A stretch of DNA of 64,000 bases from Fimbriimonadaceae bacterium (lineage in GTDB: Bacteria; Armatimonadota; UBA10988): contig JADZEX010000041.1 in the NCBI GenBank assembly GCA_020850355.1, positions 1 to 64,000 on the forward strand. The letters run 5' to 3'. Under the pieces are notes generated by a model that saw only the letters and a program-made list of their open reading frames with translations, searched no databases and was not told the origin of the DNA. A program made the position numbers and the translations under genes. This document shows, in pieces, positions 1 to 8,551 of this stretch. The first letter of the stretch is position 1. Each line of letters opens with the position of its first letter.

Positions 1-396
1 CAGCAGAACAGCAAGGGCTGGTGGGGCGAGGGCGAGTTCAAGGCCTTCCTGGACGGCGACGGCGACTACCCGACCATCTGCGGCACCGGCACCGAGGACT
101 ACTTCGGCGGCGCCTGGGGCTTCGGGGCCACCTTCAGCGCACCCTATCTGGGCTACCCGCTCGGCAACTGCGACGGCCGGCCCGGCAACCGGCACGGCCT
201 GTACCGCTTCCACATCCTCGACCCGATCCGCTTCGAGAGCGACTTGCGGTTGACGATGCAGGCCATCGGCTGGCGCAGCGAAGGACGCTACCTGCCGCTG
301 CAGGACGACCTCGCCTCGGTCGCCTACTGGTATCAGGCCGAGCCCCACGCACCCTTCCCGGTGCTTGGCAGCCGCGACGACCTGGAAGTGATCTGA
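1..396 (+). CDS. DUF2961 / GH172-type glycoside hydrolase, C-terminal part
   Basis: The frame is open from base 1 and ends with TGA at 394-396, so only the last 131 residues are in the window. It contains the signature stretch GTGTEDYFGGAWGF followed by YLGYPLG and RHGLYRFHILDPIRF, which are characteristic of DUF2961 proteins (glycoside hydrolase family 172, which includes difructose-anhydride and arabinofuranoside enzymes). The family folds as a double jelly roll and most members are about 350-400 residues long, so roughly two thirds lies upstream. The substrate cannot be told from this fragment. It is convergent with the SDR gene across a strong hairpin. Confidence 0.85.
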   Translation, partial: QQNSKGWWGEGEFKAFLDGDGDYPTICGTGTEDYFGGAWGFGATFSAPYLGYPLGNCDGRPGNRHGLYRFHILDPIRFESDLRLTMQAIGWRSEGRYLPLQDDLASVAYWYQAEPHAPFPVLGSRDDLEVI

Positions 397-404
397 GCCC
401 GGAC

Positions 405-430
405 GGGGCGGGATCCCGCGATCCCGCCCC
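405..430. terminator. Bidirectional hairpin between convergent genes
   Basis: A perfect 11-bp inverted repeat (GGGGCGGGATC at 405-415 and its complement at 420-430) encloses a 4-base loop. It lies 8 bases after the stop of the DUF2961 gene and 7 bases beyond the stop of the opposing SDR gene. There is no T-tract on either side, so intrinsic termination is inferred from placement and stem strength only. Confidence 0.6.
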
Positions 431-437
431 ACCCGCC

Positions 438-1175
438 TCAACAGATCCGCATCGTCAACCCGCCGTCGACGGTCACCGTCTCACCGGTGAGGTACTGGTT
501 GTCGACCATCGCCAGCACCATTTGGGCGATGTCCTCGGGCTGTCCCTCACGGTGCAGCGGAATGCGGTTGGTGACGTTGTGCTCGTACGCCTCCGGGCTC
601 ATCGCCGCATGGAAGTCGGTGCGGATGATGCCGGGGCAGATGGCGTTGACGCGAATCCCCTCGTCGGCCAGCTCCCAGGCCAGGCAGCGCGTGAACTGGT
701 GCAGCGTCGCCTTGACACAGCCGTAGACGATCATCTTCGGCAGGCCGCGTAGTCCGGCCACCGAGCCGGTGTTGATGATCACCTTCTGCTGGCCCTGCCG
801 CAGCAGCGGCAAGGTCGCCCGGCAAACGTGGAAGGCACCCTTGACATGGGTGTCGAAGCAGCGGTCCCACTGTTCCTCGGTCAGCTCCTCGAGCTTCCCC
901 GGCTGCCCGTAGCCAGCGTTGTTGAAGACCACGTCAAGCCGGCCCCAGGCGTCGGCGACGGTGCCCACGAAGCGCTTCACCTCGTCGCCGCAGCCGACAT
1001 CGCCGGGCAGTAGCAGCACCTCGGGCGAGCCCGCTTCACGGCACAGCCGGGCAGCTTCCGCGGCGCCGTCGGCGTTGCCCAGATAGTTCAGCCCGAGCCG
1101 CGCCCCACGGGCCGCGAAAGCCAGCGCCGTGGCCCGGCCAATCCCGCGGGCGCCACCGGTGATCAGAACATCCAT
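438..1175 (-). CDS. SDR family NAD(P)-dependent oxidoreductase
   Basis: The 245-residue protein is a classical short-chain dehydrogenase/reductase. It has the cofactor motif TGGARGIG near the N-terminus, NNAG in the middle, the catalytic serine in NTGSVAG, the YxxxK pair as YGCVK, and the PG turn in ICPGIIRTDF. The C-terminal TGETVTVDGG is also typical. The start ATG at 1175 is preceded by GGAGG seven to eight bases upstream; a longer frame running to 1262 lacks family similarity at its N-terminus. The family oxidises or reduces sugars, polyols or ketoacids in the cytoplasm. The position beside a glycosidase suggests a carbohydrate substrate, which is inference. Confidence 0.88.
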   Translation of the reverse strand: MDVLITGGARGIGRATALAFAARGARLGLNYLGNADGAAEAARLCREAGSPEVLLLPGDVGCGDEVKRFVGTVADAWGRLDVVFNNAGYGQPGKLEELTEEQWDRCFDTHVKGAFHVCRATLPLLRQGQQKVIINTGSVAGLRGLPKMIVYGCVKATLHQFTRCLAWELADEGIRVNAICPGIIRTDFHAAMSPEAYEHNVTNRIPLHREGQPEDIAQMVLAMVDNQYLTGETVTVDGGLTMRIC

Positions 1176-1255
1176 TGGATCGGTGCCTCCGGGCCAGACC
1201 ATAGCCACCACGCGGCCCCGCGTCAATCGCACCCGCGGCCGCCACGAGCCCGGCC

Positions 1256-1284
1256 TTGACAAGCGCCGCGCCCCGCCCTATCCT
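1256..1284 (+). promoter_or_regulatory. Strong sigma70-like promoter
   Basis: TTGACA at 1256-1261 and TATCCT at 1279-1284 are separated by 17 bases. The -35 is a perfect match and the spacing is optimal. The predicted start of transcription falls at about 1290-1292, immediately before the ATG at 1293, so the first message would be leaderless or nearly so. Confidence 0.7.
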
Positions 1285-1292
1285 AGTTGATA

Positions 1293-1643
1293 ATGCAGTT
1301 GCAGTTTTCATTGGTTGCGAGGCGCCCGGCCGCGACCGCCTTGTTGGCGGTCTGGGCGACGCTGCATCTGGTGCTCCTGCCGCTGCACGGTCGGCTGCAC
1401 CGCGACGACTGCGCCAACGACCGCTGCGGCCGCAACGCCGCCGGCCCGACGCTGCGTGCCGCCAGCGGCGACAGCGGCTGGTGTGTGGTGTGCGTCAGCA
1501 CGGCCCTGCCCGCTCTGGTCAGCGGCCCCTGGGCCGAGACGGGCGATCGCCTGACTCCGGTGGTCCCCCTGGCCGCCGTGGATGGCCCGCTGCCGGCGCG
1601 CCAGGCGGGTCACCTGATCCGCGGTCCGCCAACCTGCTCCTGA
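1293..1643 (+). CDS. Small Cys-containing membrane protein, unknown
   Basis: This 116-residue protein has two hydrophobic stretches (about residues 12-31 and 60-77) separated by a hydrophilic loop with DDCANDRC, and then WCVVC at the start of the second stretch. It ends with RGPPTCS. The paired cysteines and histidines recall small DUF2946-like membrane proteins that are often near metal-handling genes, but the match is by eye and weak. Codons have the high third-position GC of real genes here. There is no Shine-Dalgarno sequence: the ATG lies 8 bases after a strong -10 box. It precedes a pseudopilin gene by 70 bases and may be co-transcribed with it. Confidence 0.6.
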   Translation: MQLQFSLVARRPAATALLAVWATLHLVLLPLHGRLHRDDCANDRCGRNAAGPTLRAASGDSGWCVVCVSTALPALVSGPWAETGDRLTPVVPLAAVDGPLPARQAGHLIRGPPTCS

Positions 1644-1713
1644 ACACTCTGCCCCTCGGCGCAGCGCTACCCGCCGCTCGCGTGAGGGTTGGCACACGTT
1701 ACAGGAGACCTCC

Positions 1714-2325
1714 ATGATTCGCGTCCGTCGCCCGCGGCTGGCTGCCGCATTCACCTTGATCGAGTTGCTGGTGGTGATTGCCATCATCGCCATCTTGGCC
1801 GCGATTCTGTTCCCGGTGTTCGCCAAGGCCCGTGAAAAGGCCCGCCAGACGAGCTGCCTCAGCAACACCCGGCAGATCGGCACTGCCTTCACGATGTATG
1901 TGCAGGATTGTGACGAGACCTTCCCGCAGGTCGAGGATCACCTCACCGGCGCACACCGCGACTGGTTCCCTTTGTTGGTTCCGTATTCCAAGAACGGCCA
2001 GATGTTCAAGTGCCCGTCACTGCGCGATGCCACCGGCTTGGAAACCGACTACGTGGTCAACGGCTTCGCGGTCCATGGCCTGGGCCTGGCGCAGGTGCAG
2101 TCGCCGGCCGAGTTCATCACCAACTCCGAGCGGCTGGCCGGAGTTGCCGAAGAGGACTACCACCCTTGGGACCCGTGGGACGAGTTTGAGGAGCACATCG
2201 AGGGAGCGCGCCACAACGACGGCTCCAACTACACCTTTGTCGACGGGCACGCCAAGTGGCTGAAGTGGCAGGCCACCATCCAGCCGAAGTTCCTGCACAA
2301 TCCGGACAACCTGCCCGAGCCGTAA
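1714..2325 (+). CDS. Type II secretion-like pseudopilin, H-X9-DG family
   Basis: The 203-residue protein starts with a short basic leader and then [17 protein letters not shown], the prepilin N-methylation signal and hydrophobic helix. Cleavage is expected before the Phe of FTLIE with E at mature position 5. The helix is followed by [20 protein letters not shown], standard for the large paralogous pseudopilin families of Armatimonadota, Planctomycetota and Lentisphaerota. Near the end, His, nine residues, then Asp-Gly (within [15 protein letters not shown]) is the H-X9-DG motif. The RBS AGGAGA lies just before the ATG. These proteins are membrane anchored, processed by a prepilin peptidase and exposed outside; their individual roles are unknown. 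Confidence 0.92.
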   Translation: MIRVRRPRLAAAFTLIELLVVIAIIAILAAILFPVFAKAREKARQTSCLSNTRQIGTAFTMYVQDCDETFPQVEDHLTGAHRDWFPLLVPYSKNGQMFKCPSLRDATGLETDYVVNGFAVHGLGLAQVQSPAEFITNSERLAGVAEEDYHPWDPWDEFEEHIEGARHNDGSNYTFVDGHAKWLKWQATIQPKFLHNPDNLPEP

Positions 2326-2354
2326 GCGGCAGGGATCGGCGCCAGCGCGGCCAA

Positions 2355-2379
2355 CGGGCAGCCCACCCCCTGCTGCCCG
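2355..2379 (+). other. Intergenic hairpin before the next start
   Basis: CGGGCAGC (2355-2362) pairs perfectly with GCTGCCCG (2372-2379) across a 9-base C-rich loop. The hairpin sits between the pseudopilin stop and the CGGAGG ribosome-binding site of the next gene, and its last base overlaps that site. It could attenuate transcription or partly mask translation. There is no T-tract. Confidence 0.35.
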
Positions 2380-2388
2380 GAGGCCGTG

Positions 2389-4233
2389 ATGGCGTTCGAT
2401 CCGAGTTGGTTGGAGCGGCGCGACGACCCGCTCCGCATGGTGGCTCGCGGCGCCGACGGTGAGCCGGACGTCGAACCGGTCTGGGCGGCGCTGCCGCCGC
2501 TGGTGGGGCCCACCTTCCTCGGCGGTCGCGAGCTGGCGGTCAAACCGCAGGTCGAGCCGGACGGTCGGATCGCCGGCCTGTTGGAAGAGCCGTTGGAGGT
2601 GGCGCCGGGTGACCTGGTGGCCTGGGGCGATACCGTGCCGGCGGCGGTCATGGTGGCGGGGCGGACGCCCTACGGCATTCAGTTGCAGCGCTCGCTGCTG
2701 GCCCTGCCCGACCCGGCGGGCTGCGCCATCTGGTGCCTCGACAGCGGGCCGCGGACGCACTGCCGGGTGCATCGGGGCGGGGCCTGGACGGACGCTTCGC
2801 CGCAGGCCTTCGACGCTGCCGCCGAGACCGTCTTACGGCAGCAGGCGGCCGAGCTGGAGACCGCCGCCGAGGTCAACCTCCCACCGCTCTACCGGGCCGC
2901 CTGGCGGGTCAGCCTGTTGCGCGGCCTGAACACCTTCGTCGGACCGCAGCCGAAGTACGGCTGGGGCTGGTACGAGGGCCGTGAACACGACAGCTTCCCG
3001 CCGGTGATCCTGTCGCTCGGCCACGCCCTGATTGACGCGGGCCTGCTGACCACCGCGCAGGACCTCTGCGGCCATTGGCTGGCAACCCGCATCACCGCCG
3101 CTGGGGAGATCGACTACTACGGCCCGAGCCTGGCCGAGGCGGGGATGCTGCTTGACCTGGCGGTGCGCCTGGCCCGCGCCGGCCGCGATGCGCCCTGGTG
3201 GGCGGCGGTGCAGCCCCCGCTGCGCTGCCTGGCCGACCGGCTGGTGGCGCGGTTCACGGTCCACGGCGGTCCGTTGCCCGGCATCGCCGAGGCCGACGAC
3301 CACGCCGACCCAGCCGCCGCCAGGGCCATCTACTACAGCAACAACCTGTGGGCCGCCCGCGGCCTGCTGACCTTGGCGCATCTGCTCGGCGAGGCCGGCC
3401 AGGATTACGCCACCTGTGGCCAGCGCTGGCGACAGGAGACGCAACTGCTGCTGGCGGCCGACACGGTCACCGCGGCCGACGGCGAGCTGCGGGTGGCCTA
3501 TGTCGCGGGGCGGCACGACTGGCCGGCCCACCTGACGGCCAGCCGCGAGGGCAGCTACGCCAACTACCGCTGCTACCCCGAGATGCTCAGCTCGCGGCTG
3601 CTGACGCCCGCCCAGGCCACCGCCGTTTTCCGGCAGCGCCAGACCTGCGGCGGCGAGTTCTGCGGCACCACGCGCTTCGAGCGCCAGCTCGACGACTGGC
3701 CAGCGGCCGAGGTCGGTCTGGCGCAGCTCGATTTCGACTGCGTCGAGGCGGTGCAGCGATTGCTGGTCGGCCACCTGGCCCTGCATCACGCCCTGGGCCA
3801 TTTCACGGCCTACGAGCAGGTCGCCATCGTACCCGGCGAGGATGGCCTGCGCCGCCCGGTCGCCGGATACTGTCTGCCGGTGCAACTGGTCGCGCCGCGG
3901 CTGCTCCGCAATCTGCTGGTCCACGAAGCGGCCGACGCCCTGTGGCTCAACCGCGCCGGCTTCCGCCGCTGGCTGCCGGACGGCTACGGCGTCAGCGGCA
4001 CGGCCACCCGCTGGGGCCGGGTGGCCTTCGGATTGCAGTGGGATGGCAGCGGGCTGACCGGCTGGATCGACGCCACGGATCTGCAGCGCGAGGTGCCCAT
4101 CCGACTGCGCTTGCGGCGACCGGACGGGCGGCCGGTGGAACGGCTGGAGGTCAACGGCCGGCCGGTCGAGCTGCACGACCAGAGCGCCGCGCTGCCGCGC
4201 GAGCTCGGCCAGGTGCAGTTCCGCGCTTCCTGA
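2389..4233 (+). CDS. Six-hairpin (alpha/alpha)6 glycosidase-like protein
   Basis: The 614-residue protein begins MAFDPSWLERRDDP. An N-terminal beta-rich region of about 170 residues is followed by a helical repeat region with aromatic and acidic patches such as YGWGWYEGREHDSFP, EIDYYGPSLAEAGMLL and RAIYYSNNLWAARGLL, resembling the (alpha/alpha)6 barrels of amylo-glucosidase or trehalase-like enzymes. A small beta domain ends the protein. No signal peptide is seen, so it is probably cytoplasmic. GTG at 2386 is also in frame, but CGGAGG is better spaced for ATG 2389. I cannot assign a CAZy family or name the catalytic acid and base. Confidence 0.75.
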   Translation: MAFDPSWLERRDDPLRMVARGADGEPDVEPVWAALPPLVGPTFLGGRELAVKPQVEPDGRIAGLLEEPLEVAPGDLVAWGDTVPAAVMVAGRTPYGIQLQRSLLALPDPAGCAIWCLDSGPRTHCRVHRGGAWTDASPQAFDAAAETVLRQQAAELETAAEVNLPPLYRAAWRVSLLRGLNTFVGPQPKYGWGWYEGREHDSFPPVILSLGHALIDAGLLTTAQDLCGHWLATRITAAGEIDYYGPSLAEAGMLLDLAVRLARAGRDAPWWAAVQPPLRCLADRLVARFTVHGGPLPGIAEADDHADPAAARAIYYSNNLWAARGLLTLAHLLGEAGQDYATCGQRWRQETQLLLAADTVTAADGELRVAYVAGRHDWPAHLTASREGSYANYRCYPEMLSSRLLTPAQATAVFRQRQTCGGEFCGTTRFERQLDDWPAAEVGLAQLDFDCVEAVQRLLVGHLALHHALGHFTAYEQVAIVPGEDGLRRPVAGYCLPVQLVAPRLLRNLLVHEAADALWLNRAGFRRWLPDGYGVSGTATRWGRVAFGLQWDGSGLTGWIDATDLQREVPIRLRLRRPDGRPVERLEVNGRPVELHDQSAALPRELGQVQFRAS

Positions 4234-4254
4234 CCTGCCGCGGAGCGGACCGAC

Positions 4255-4677
4255 TCAGACCTCGCGCCAACCGAGTTGGAGGGCCCGCACCGCCAGATCG
4301 AGACGCTCCAGGCGGACCGGCTTGCGCAGCACGAGCCGCGCCGTGGTGTGCGGGCCGAGGGTCGTTTCGGGATGGTCCAGCCAGCCGGTCAGCAGTGCCA
4401 GCGGCAGATCCGGGTAGTGCTGCCGCAACCGGCGGGTGAAGGGCTCACCGTCGTAGCAGGTCAGCCCGACCTCGGCCAGGACCACCCCGACGGGCCGCTC
4501 GGCGAGGCAGGCCAGCGCCGCTTCAGCGCTCGAACAGTACCAGGCCCGGTGCCCCAGGGAGCCCAGCCCCTCGGCGACCACCCCGCCCACCAAGGGGTGG
4601 TAGTCGACAATCAGCACCCCCGGCGTAGCCGGATCGACCGAAACCTCGCGACGCTGCCCAGCCACGATTGGTGGCAT
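4255..4677 (-). CDS. Stand-alone receiver protein with altered phospho-site
   Basis: The 140-residue protein is a single CheY-like domain with no output domain. VLIVDYHPLV (residues 21-30) matches beta-1, with Asp25 kept but the second acidic residue replaced by Tyr26. The position of the phosphorylated Asp is Glu69 in VVLAEVGL. Thr97 and Lys119 (LRKP) are conserved. A Glu at the acceptor position cannot be phosphorylated in the usual way and may mimic the active state. It is convergent with the glycosidase-like gene 21 bases away and lies 87 bases downstream of mfd on the same strand. Its partner is unknown. Confidence 0.8.
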   Translation of the reverse strand: MPPIVAGQRREVSVDPATPGVLIVDYHPLVGGVVAEGLGSLGHRAWYCSSAEAALACLAERPVGVVLAEVGLTCYDGEPFTRRLRQHYPDLPLALLTGWLDHPETTLGPHTTARLVLRKPVRLERLDLAVRALQLGWREV

Positions 4678-4691
4678 GCTTGACCTCGGGG

Positions 4692-4708
4692 TCCGAACGC
4701 CGTTCGGA
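4692..4708. repeat. Inverted repeat upstream of the receiver gene
   Basis: TCCGAACG, one base, CGTTCGGA: a perfect 8-bp inverted repeat whose core is CGAAC-N3-GTTCG. It lies 14 bases upstream of the receiver start codon and downstream of mfd. A related core occurs upstream of the M55 peptidase gene at 45860-45872. It may be an operator or an RNA hairpin. Confidence 0.4.
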
Positions 4709-4764
4709 GGCTGGACCCGTAGCCTGCTGTCCCTGCAAGTTGGGTGCCAACGGCAATAGTTTCG

Positions 4765-7700
4765 TCACTTCCGCTTCGTCGGCCGTTCACCCCGGGCGGG
4801 TTTGGCGGCGGCCAACGCAGCAGCGACCTTGCCGCCCGCCGCCGCGCCCAGATCGGCGCGTGCCGCGAGGGTCATCCGGACCATCACCTCGGCTGCATCG
4901 AGCATGTCCCAGGTGCGTGGTTCTTTGAGGTCACCGGTCAGCCCTTCACGGGTGAGCTGCAGCTTCGGCGACCCTTTCGCCGCCTCGCGCTGCACGCCGC
5001 GGGCGAAGACCCGCAGTTCGGCCGGCTCGAGGTGATGGTGTTCGTCGAACTCGACCACCAGGTGGCGCGCACCGGCCAGCCGCACCAGCTTCACGCCGGC
5101 GCCGTCGCAGCGCATCCGCAGCCGCAGCACGCGGGTCAGGTTGGTGACTGCTGACGGTGGCCGGCCGAAGCGGTCGCGGATCTCGTTTTCGAGGTCCAGC
5201 ACCTGCTCCTCGCTGCGACACAGCGAGAGGCGGCGATACAGGTCGATCCGCTGTTGCTCATCGCGGACGTAGAGCGGCGGCAGGTTCGCCTGCAGTGGCA
5301 GCTCGACATCGCTGACCAACTGGATCGGCTCATCGCCCGGATCGCCCGACAGCGTGCGCAGCGCTTCCTGCAGCATCTGGGTGTAGAACTCGTAACCGAC
5401 TTCTTCGGCGAAGCCGGCCTGTTCGACCCCCAGCAGGTTGCCCGAGCCCCGGATCTCGAGGTCGCGCAGCGCGATCGAGAACCCCGATCCGAGCTCGCTG
5501 AACTCGGTGATGGCCTCCAGGCGGCGGGTCGCCTCGGGGGTCAGCTCGCGGTGGCGCTGGTGCATCAGCCAGGCGTAAGCCTGCCGCTCCCGCCGGCCGA
5601 CGCGGCCGATCAACTGGTACAACTGCGCCAGACCGAACTGGTCGCAGTCGTCCACCAGAATCGTGTTGGCGTTCGGAATGTCCAGCCCGCTCTCGATGAT
5701 GCTGGTGCAGACCAGCACGTCGTAGAGGCCGGAGTACATCTCGACCATCACCTCTTCCAGCTCGTCCTCGTGCATCTGCCCGTGCGCCACCGCGACGCGG
5801 GCGTGGGGCACCAGGTTCTCGATCTTGCGCGCGACGCCCTCGATGCTGCGGACGCGGTTGTGCAGGAAGTAGACCTGCCCGTCGCGGTCGAGCTCTCGGA
5901 GGATGGCGTCCTTGATGCGCTCGTCAACTCGCTCGACGACCTGGGTGATCACCGGCAGCCGGCCCTGCGGCGGCTCCTGCAACAGACTCAGGTCGCGCAC
6001 CCCGATCATCGCCGCGTTGAGCGTCCGCGGGATCGGGGTGGCGGTCATCGTCAGCACATCGACATTCAGCCGCAGCCGCTTGATGGCGTCCTTGTGACGC
6101 ACCCCGAAGCGCTGCTCCTCGTCGATCACCAGCAGGCCCAGCCGCGGCAGCTCGATGTCGGCCGAGAGCAGCCGGTGGGTGCCGATCAGGATGTCGACCT
6201 CCCCGGCGCGCGCCCGCTGGACCACCTCGGCCTGCTCCTTGCGGCTGCGGAAGCGGCTCAGCACTTCGATCACGCAGCCGTACTGCTCCAGCCGTTCGCA
6301 GAAGGTGGCGTGGTGCTGCTGCGCCAACACGGTGGTCGGCACCAGCACGGCCACCTGCCGCCGATCCTGCACCGCTTTGAAGGCCGCCCGCACGGCCACC
6401 TCGGTTTTGCCAAAGCCGACATCGCCGCAGATCAGGCGGTCCATCGTGCGGACCGCTTCCATGTCGCGCTTGATGGCCTCCAAGGCCTTCAACTGGTCGC
6501 CGGTTTCCTCGTAGATGAAGGCCGCTTCCATATCCATCATCGCGGCGTTGTCGGGGCTGAAGCCGTGCCCCTCAGCTTGGGATCGCCGCGCGTAGAGCTC
6601 CAGCAGATCGCGCGCCACGGCTTCGGCCTTCTTGCGGGCCTTGGCGCTGGTGCGGCGCCAGCGGTTGTCGCCGAGGCCGTTCAGCTCCGGCTCAAACCCG
6701 TCGGGGCCGAGGTACTTGTGGATCCGGTCCAGCTCGGTGACCGGCACGAACAGCCGGTCGGCCCCGGCGTAGTCGAGCTGCAGGTAGTCCCGCGAGACGC
6801 CGCGCACCTGGCGGGTGATCAGGCCCTGGTAGACGCCGACGCCGAAGTGGATGTGGACGACCTTCTCGCCGACCGCCAGCTCGGTGAGCGACGCCAACGC
6901 GGTGCTGCCGCGGTGGGCGACAGTCCGGCCGGCGCGGGTGCGGACCCGTCGCCAGCCAAACACCTCGTGGTCGGTGAGCACCGCCAGTTGCAGGGCCGGC
7001 ACCGTGAAGCCGGCCGACAGACGGCGGTCGAGAATGGCCGCGTTCCCCGGCCGGGGCAGCTCGTCCGGCTCACAGACCAGCACGTCGCCGACCCCGTGGC
7101 TGGTCAGGATCTGCCGCATCCGGCCGCCCTGGTGGGTCGTCACCAGGAGCCGGTAGCCCTCGTCCTGCCAGCCCTGCACCTGCCGGATCGCCTGGTCGAG
7201 GTGCCCTTCGCAGGACGGGGTGGCGAGCACCTCGAAGGCCTGGGCAGTCGGGGGCGCCCCGTCGTGGTGAAACTGCACGCTGGGGTGGTCGTGCCAGAGC
7301 GGCCGCTGCGGGTCGTAGGCCACGTAGAGCGGCGCCGGCAGGGCCACCACGGAGCCGGTGTTGAGCTTCGTGCGGTAGACTTCCTCGACCTCAGAAGCCA
7401 ACTCGGCGGCTCGCGCCGCGACCGCGGCAGGGTCGTCAACCACCACCAGACTGCGCGGCGGCAGGTAGTCGAGAACCGTGGCGACCTCGTCGTAGAGGAA
7501 TGGCAGGTAATGGTCGCTGCCGTCGAAGGGCTCCTCGTCCTGCAGCTTGCGGACGTCGCCGGTGACCTTCTCCTTCAGCCGGTTCGCCTCCAGCGAGCGG
7601 CCGGCGGCGTGCAGCCGGGCGACCTGCGATTCCAAAGACCGCGAGATCGCCGCAATGGTCGCCGCGCTCAGCGCTTGAGTCCGGACGCTCTCCCGCGAGA

Positions 7701-8388
7701 CCGTCACGGTGAAGCGCTCCTGCGGCGTGGTCGAGCGCTGCGTGTTGACGTCGAAGTAGCGCAGCGACTCGATCTCGTCGCCCCAGAACTCGACCCGCAG
7801 CGGCTGCGGGGCGGTCAGCGGGTAGACATCGACGATGCCGCCACGCCGGGCGCACTGCCCCGGCATCAGCACCGGGTCGTGCTGCCCGTAGCCGAGCTCG
7901 GCCAGCCGCTCGAGCAGGGCTTCCGGGGCAATCTGCAGGCCGACTTCCAGTTGCAGGTCGCTGCCTGCCATGGCCGAGGCGGGAATCGTGCGGTGCAGAA
8001 CCGCCGAGAGCGGCGCCACCACCACCACCGGATCCCCGCGCAGCAGCGCCTCCATCGCATCGAGCCGCAGGCCGACCAGTTGTCGGTCGACCGCCAGGTC
8101 GCTGTAGAGCAAGGTCGGCAGCGAGGGGAACAGGCGCAGCGCGGTGGCCTGCTCTTCCTCGGCCGGTCGCAGCGCGGTGTGGAGGTCGTCGTACCAGGCC
8201 TCGGCCGCTTTGGTGGAGGCGCAGATCACCAGCACGGTGCGGTGCAACCGCTCGAACAGCCAGGCTGTCAGCAGCGCCCGCGAGGAGCCGCTGAGACCGG
8301 TCAGGTCCCGCGACTCGCCGGCGCGGGTCGCCACCAAGGTCTCCTCGAAACCCGGCAGGCGGGCCAGCAGGTCGAGCAACGCGCGCAT
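4765..8388 (-). CDS. mfd: Transcription-repair coupling factor Mfd
   Basis: The 1207-residue protein displaces RNA polymerase stalled at DNA lesions and recruits UvrA. The N-terminal third is UvrB-like. The RNA-polymerase interaction (CarD-like) domain begins around residue 500 with VGEKVVHIHFGVGVYQG. The SF2 translocase follows: Walker A GDVGFGKTE at about 654-662, the DEEQ box at about 752, TATPIPRTL, and QLIGRVGR at about 922. The C-terminal TRCF domain and a Lys-rich tail complete it. The start at 8388 gives the usual LLxxLxxLPGFEE-type N-terminus and has GGGAG upstream; the frame is open to 8487. It is divergent from aspartate kinase and may be co-transcribed with the receiver gene. Confidence 0.97.
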   Translation of the reverse strand: MRALLDLLARLPGFEETLVATRAGESRDLTGLSGSSRALLTAWLFERLHRTVLVICASTKAAEAWYDDLHTALRPAEEEQATALRLFPSLPTLLYSDLAVDRQLVGLRLDAMEALLRGDPVVVVAPLSAVLHRTIPASAMAGSDLQLEVGLQIAPEALLERLAELGYGQHDPVLMPGQCARRGGIVDVYPLTAPQPLRVEFWGDEIESLRYFDVNTQRSTTPQERFTVTVSRESVRTQALSAATIAAISRSLESQVARLHAAGRSLEANRLKEKVTGDVRKLQDEEPFDGSDHYLPFLYDEVATVLDYLPPRSLVVVDDPAAVAARAAELASEVEEVYRTKLNTGSVVALPAPLYVAYDPQRPLWHDHPSVQFHHDGAPPTAQAFEVLATPSCEGHLDQAIRQVQGWQDEGYRLLVTTHQGGRMRQILTSHGVGDVLVCEPDELPRPGNAAILDRRLSAGFTVPALQLAVLTDHEVFGWRRVRTRAGRTVAHRGSTALASLTELAVGEKVVHIHFGVGVYQGLITRQVRGVSRDYLQLDYAGADRLFVPVTELDRIHKYLGPDGFEPELNGLGDNRWRRTSAKARKKAEAVARDLLELYARRSQAEGHGFSPDNAAMMDMEAAFIYEETGDQLKALEAIKRDMEAVRTMDRLICGDVGFGKTEVAVRAAFKAVQDRRQVAVLVPTTVLAQQHHATFCERLEQYGCVIEVLSRFRSRKEQAEVVQRARAGEVDILIGTHRLLSADIELPRLGLLVIDEEQRFGVRHKDAIKRLRLNVDVLTMTATPIPRTLNAAMIGVRDLSLLQEPPQGRLPVITQVVERVDERIKDAILRELDRDGQVYFLHNRVRSIEGVARKIENLVPHARVAVAHGQMHEDELEEVMVEMYSGLYDVLVCTSIIESGLDIPNANTILVDDCDQFGLAQLYQLIGRVGRRERQAYAWLMHQRHRELTPEATRRLEAITEFSELGSGFSIALRDLEIRGSGNLLGVEQAGFAEEVGYEFYTQMLQEALRTLSGDPGDEPIQLVSDVELPLQANLPPLYVRDEQQRIDLYRRLSLCRSEEQVLDLENEIRDRFGRPPSAVTNLTRVLRLRMRCDGAGVKLVRLAGARHLVVEFDEHHHLEPAELRVFARGVQREAAKGSPKLQLTREGLTGDLKEPRTWDMLDAAEVMVRMTLAARADLGAAAGGKVAAALAAAKPARGERPTKRK

Positions 8389-8458
8389 CGGTCGAAGCTC
8401 CCAAAACAACGACGCCGTCGCAACCGATGCGACGGGGTGATCCAGCCAAGCTGCCGGC

Positions 8459-8487
8459 ATGGTAGCACGCCGGCGGCGGATCGTCAC
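8459..8487 (-). promoter_or_regulatory. Candidate mfd promoter
   Basis: On the minus strand GTGACG (complement of 8482-8487) and TACCAT (complement of 8459-8464) are 17 bases apart. Transcription would start near 8452, giving a leader of about 60 bases. The -35 box lies two bases from the -35 box of the divergent lysC promoter. Confidence 0.4.
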
Positions 8488-8489
8488 GG

Positions 8490-8518
8490 TTGACGACGGT
8501 CGACCGCAGCGCTACCCT
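8490..8518 (+). promoter_or_regulatory. Candidate lysC promoter
   Basis: TTGACG at 8490-8495 and TACCCT at 8513-8518 are separated by 17 bases. Transcription would start near 8525, 27 bases before the chosen GTG start. Confidence 0.5.
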
Positions 8519-8551
8519 GACCGGATGTCCGGAGCCGCTGGAGGGCGCCAC

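Noticed and set aside
4692-4708. LexA (SOS) box near mfd
   Set aside because: Gram-positive-type LexA boxes have four bases between the GAAC and GTTC arms; here there are three, and the site is downstream of mfd, not at its promoter.
5254-8493. Very long plus-strand open frame opposite mfd
   Set aside because: It is the antisense shadow of a confirmed gene in GC-rich DNA. Its translation is rich in His, Gln, Asp, Arg and Leu without domains. The same applies to 15547-18225 plus, 9940-12321 minus, 30001-33012 minus, 33014-35500 plus and 35331-37277 plus.
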